Part shown: positions 32,724-33,939 of the stretch, piece by piece
How positions within the stretch are numbered: the first letter of the stretch is position 1
How the letters are laid out: each line of letters opens with the position of its first letter
Assembly (NCBI RefSeq): GCF_009208555.1
Contig: NZ_WFLI01000053.1
Location: forward strand, 1-33,939
Length of the DNA: 33,939 nucleotides
Direction of reading: 5' to 3'
From: Janthinobacterium violaceinigrum
GTDB taxonomy: Bacteria; Pseudomonadota; Gammaproteobacteria; Burkholderiales; Burkholderiaceae_D
The notes under the pieces: generated by a model
Database searches by the model: none
Seen by the model: the letters and a program-made list of their open reading frames with translations, nothing else
Told to the model about the DNA's origin: nothing
Program-made: the position numbers and the translations under genes

Positions 32724-33939
32724 ATGAGCAGCGACATCAACAAGAAAAGCGTCAGCGCCGTCAAATGGGCGGCGATGGGCACGGTCCTCATGTTCGGGCT
32801 GCAGCTGGTCACGCAAGTGGTGCTGGCGCGCCTGCTGGGTCCGGAAAACTACGGCTTGTTCGCCATGGGACTGATTGTGCTGACATTTAGCAACTTTCTG
32901 GCCGATTTCGGTTTTTCCTGGGGGCTGGTGCAAAACCGCACGCTCAGCGACGAGGACGTGCGCTTCACCGTCACCTGGCAGGCGCTGACGGGCCTGGCGG
33001 CCATGACCTTGCTGTTTTTCATGGCGCCGTGGATTGCCGCCTATTTCAAGGAAGCGCGCATCGCGCCCGTGATCGCCTGGATGAGCCTGACCTGCCTGCT
33101 GAACGCGCTGACGGCGCCGGGCAGCAGCCTGCTGCGGCGCGCCCTCGATTTCCGCTGGCTCAACATCATCCAGGTGAGCAGCTACATCGTCGGCTACCTG
33201 CTGGTGGGCTTGCCGCTCGCGTATGCGGGCGCCGGCGTGTGGACCCTGGTGGCCGCCTGGCTGGGGCAATCGGCCACGGCGCTGGTGCTGACGTATGCGC
33301 GCACGCGCTTTTCGCTCAAGCCGCTGCTGTGGTACGAGGGCGCGCGGCGCTCGACGAATGTGGGCGTGACGGTGTTTGCAACGAATCTGTGCAACTGGTG
33401 CCTGAACAATATGGACCGCGTGTTCCTGGGCCGCTTCCTGAATGCCCACGCGGTGGGCGTGTATGCGGTCGGCTACAACCTGGCCAACACGCCCAATTCC
33501 CTGTTCCTGAGCGCCTTGCAGCCGGCCTTCCTGGCCACGGGCGCCAAGCTGCAGGACGATCTGCCGCGCCTGCGCGACACCTACCTGTCGGTGCTGGCGA
33601 CCATCTGGATCGTCATCCTGCCGCTGTTCGTGCTGCTGGCGATGACGGCGCCCGACCTGATCGGCGTGTTGTATGGCAAGGTGTGGCAAGAGTCGGGCAT
33701 CGTGCTGAGCATCCTGGCGCTGGCTATGCCCGCGTACATCACGTGGGGCATGTCGACGCCGATTTTATGGAATACGGGCGGCAAGCACCTGGAAAGCCTG
33801 CTGCAGCTGCCGCTGATCGCGCTGGCCGGCGCGGCGCTGTGGCTGTGGGCGGGGCAGGGCGTGGCGGTGGTGGCCATGATCGCCGCCGGCACCCTGCTGG
33901 CGCGCGCGCTGGTGGTGGGCTCGGTGGCATGCCTGCGCC
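32724..33939 (+). CDS. Polysaccharide flippase (Wzx/MOP-type oligosaccharide transporter), 3' end outside the window
   Basis: The frame opened by ATG 32724 stays open to the window edge (405 codons). It begins MSSDINKKSVSAVKWAAMGT and continues with about eleven membrane helices. The first helices carry VVLARLLGPENYGLFAMGL and FLADFGFSWGLVQNR, the pattern of the polysaccharide-synthesis MOP flippases; NMDRVFLGRFLNAHAVGVYAVGYNLANTP is a further family segment. It would flip the lipid-linked sugar unit built after the priming transferase to the periplasm. It follows epsI on the same strand and is probably in the same operon. A weak purine stretch (GCGAGAA, 32715-32721) is the only ribosome site. 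Confidence 0.9.
   Translation, partial: MSSDINKKSVSAVKWAAMGTVLMFGLQLVTQVVLARLLGPENYGLFAMGLIVLTFSNFLADFGFSWGLVQNRTLSDEDVRFTVTWQALTGLAAMTLLFFMAPWIAAYFKEARIAPVIAWMSLTCLLNALTAPGSSLLRRALDFRWLNIIQVSSYIVGYLLVGLPLAYAGAGVWTLVAAWLGQSATALVLTYARTRFSLKPLLWYEGARRSTNVGVTVFATNLCNWCLNNMDRVFLGRFLNAHAVGVYAVGYNLANTPNSLFLSALQPAFLATGAKLQDDLPRLRDTYLSVLATIWIVILPLFVLLAMTAPDLIGVLYGKVWQESGIVLSILALAMPAYITWGMSTPILWNTGGKHLESLLQLPLIALAGAALWLWAGQGVAVVAMIAAGTLLARALVVGSVACLR

Overview
The window looks like chromosomal DNA of a GC-rich betaproteobacterium, most likely Oxalobacteraceae (Janthinobacterium, Massilia or Duganella type). The signs are very high third-position GC, a methanolan-type eps locus with a B-type exosortase, a PEP-CTERM protein, and a 2-aminobenzoyl-CoA catabolic operon like those of Azoarcus and Burkholderiales. 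Genus is inference; no rRNA or marker gene is present. All recognised genes lie on the + strand. The long minus-strand reading frames are GC-driven shadows.

Region 1 (1-4200): the tail of an unrecognised protein; a type-2 3-hydroxyacyl-CoA dehydrogenase-like SDR behind a perfect 22-bp palindrome; a strong terminator; a periplasmic gamma-glutamyltransferase; a patatin-like phospholipase. Region 2 (4200-9242): a 1409-residue hybrid sensor kinase with 14 propeller blades, Y_Y_Y, HisKA, HATPase, receiver and Hpt domains, followed by a stand-alone response regulator whose C-terminal half looks like a degenerate Hpt.

Region 3 (9259-17087): a tightly packed operon for CoA-dependent anthranilate degradation: 2-aminobenzoate-CoA ligase, 2-aminobenzoyl-CoA monooxygenase/reductase, SDR, MarR regulator, non-canonical crotonase, acyl-CoA dehydrogenase and a RidA-like protein. 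A promoter-overlapping inverted repeat is the likely operator.

Region 4 (17088-20639): a PEP-CTERM exported protein, an MBOAT O-acyltransferase and an SGNH-hydrolase-like partner, with AT-rich palindromic promoter regions. Region 5 (20640-22848): tRNA-Arg(CCT) and the ABC-F ATPase Uup.

Region 6 (22850-33939): an exopolysaccharide and protein-sorting locus: a PEP-CTERM-associated CPBP (CAAX-like) protease behind an unusual leader (short ORF plus nested hairpins that hide its Shine-Dalgarno), EpsL-like barrel, polyprenyl-phosphate sugar transferase, a 570-bp gap with possible structured RNA, then epsD, epsE, epsF, epsG, xrtB, epsI and the start of a flippase. Together these would start the lipid-linked sugar, flip it, polymerise and control its length, and export it. 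The exosortase and EpsI would process PEP-CTERM proteins such as the one in region 4.

The best candidates for undescribed biology are the leader of the CPBP protease gene, the structured segment before epsD, and the crotonase and RidA variants of the aminobenzoate operon. All RNA structures and operators here were found by reading complementarity by eye; none was folded computationally or compared with homologues.
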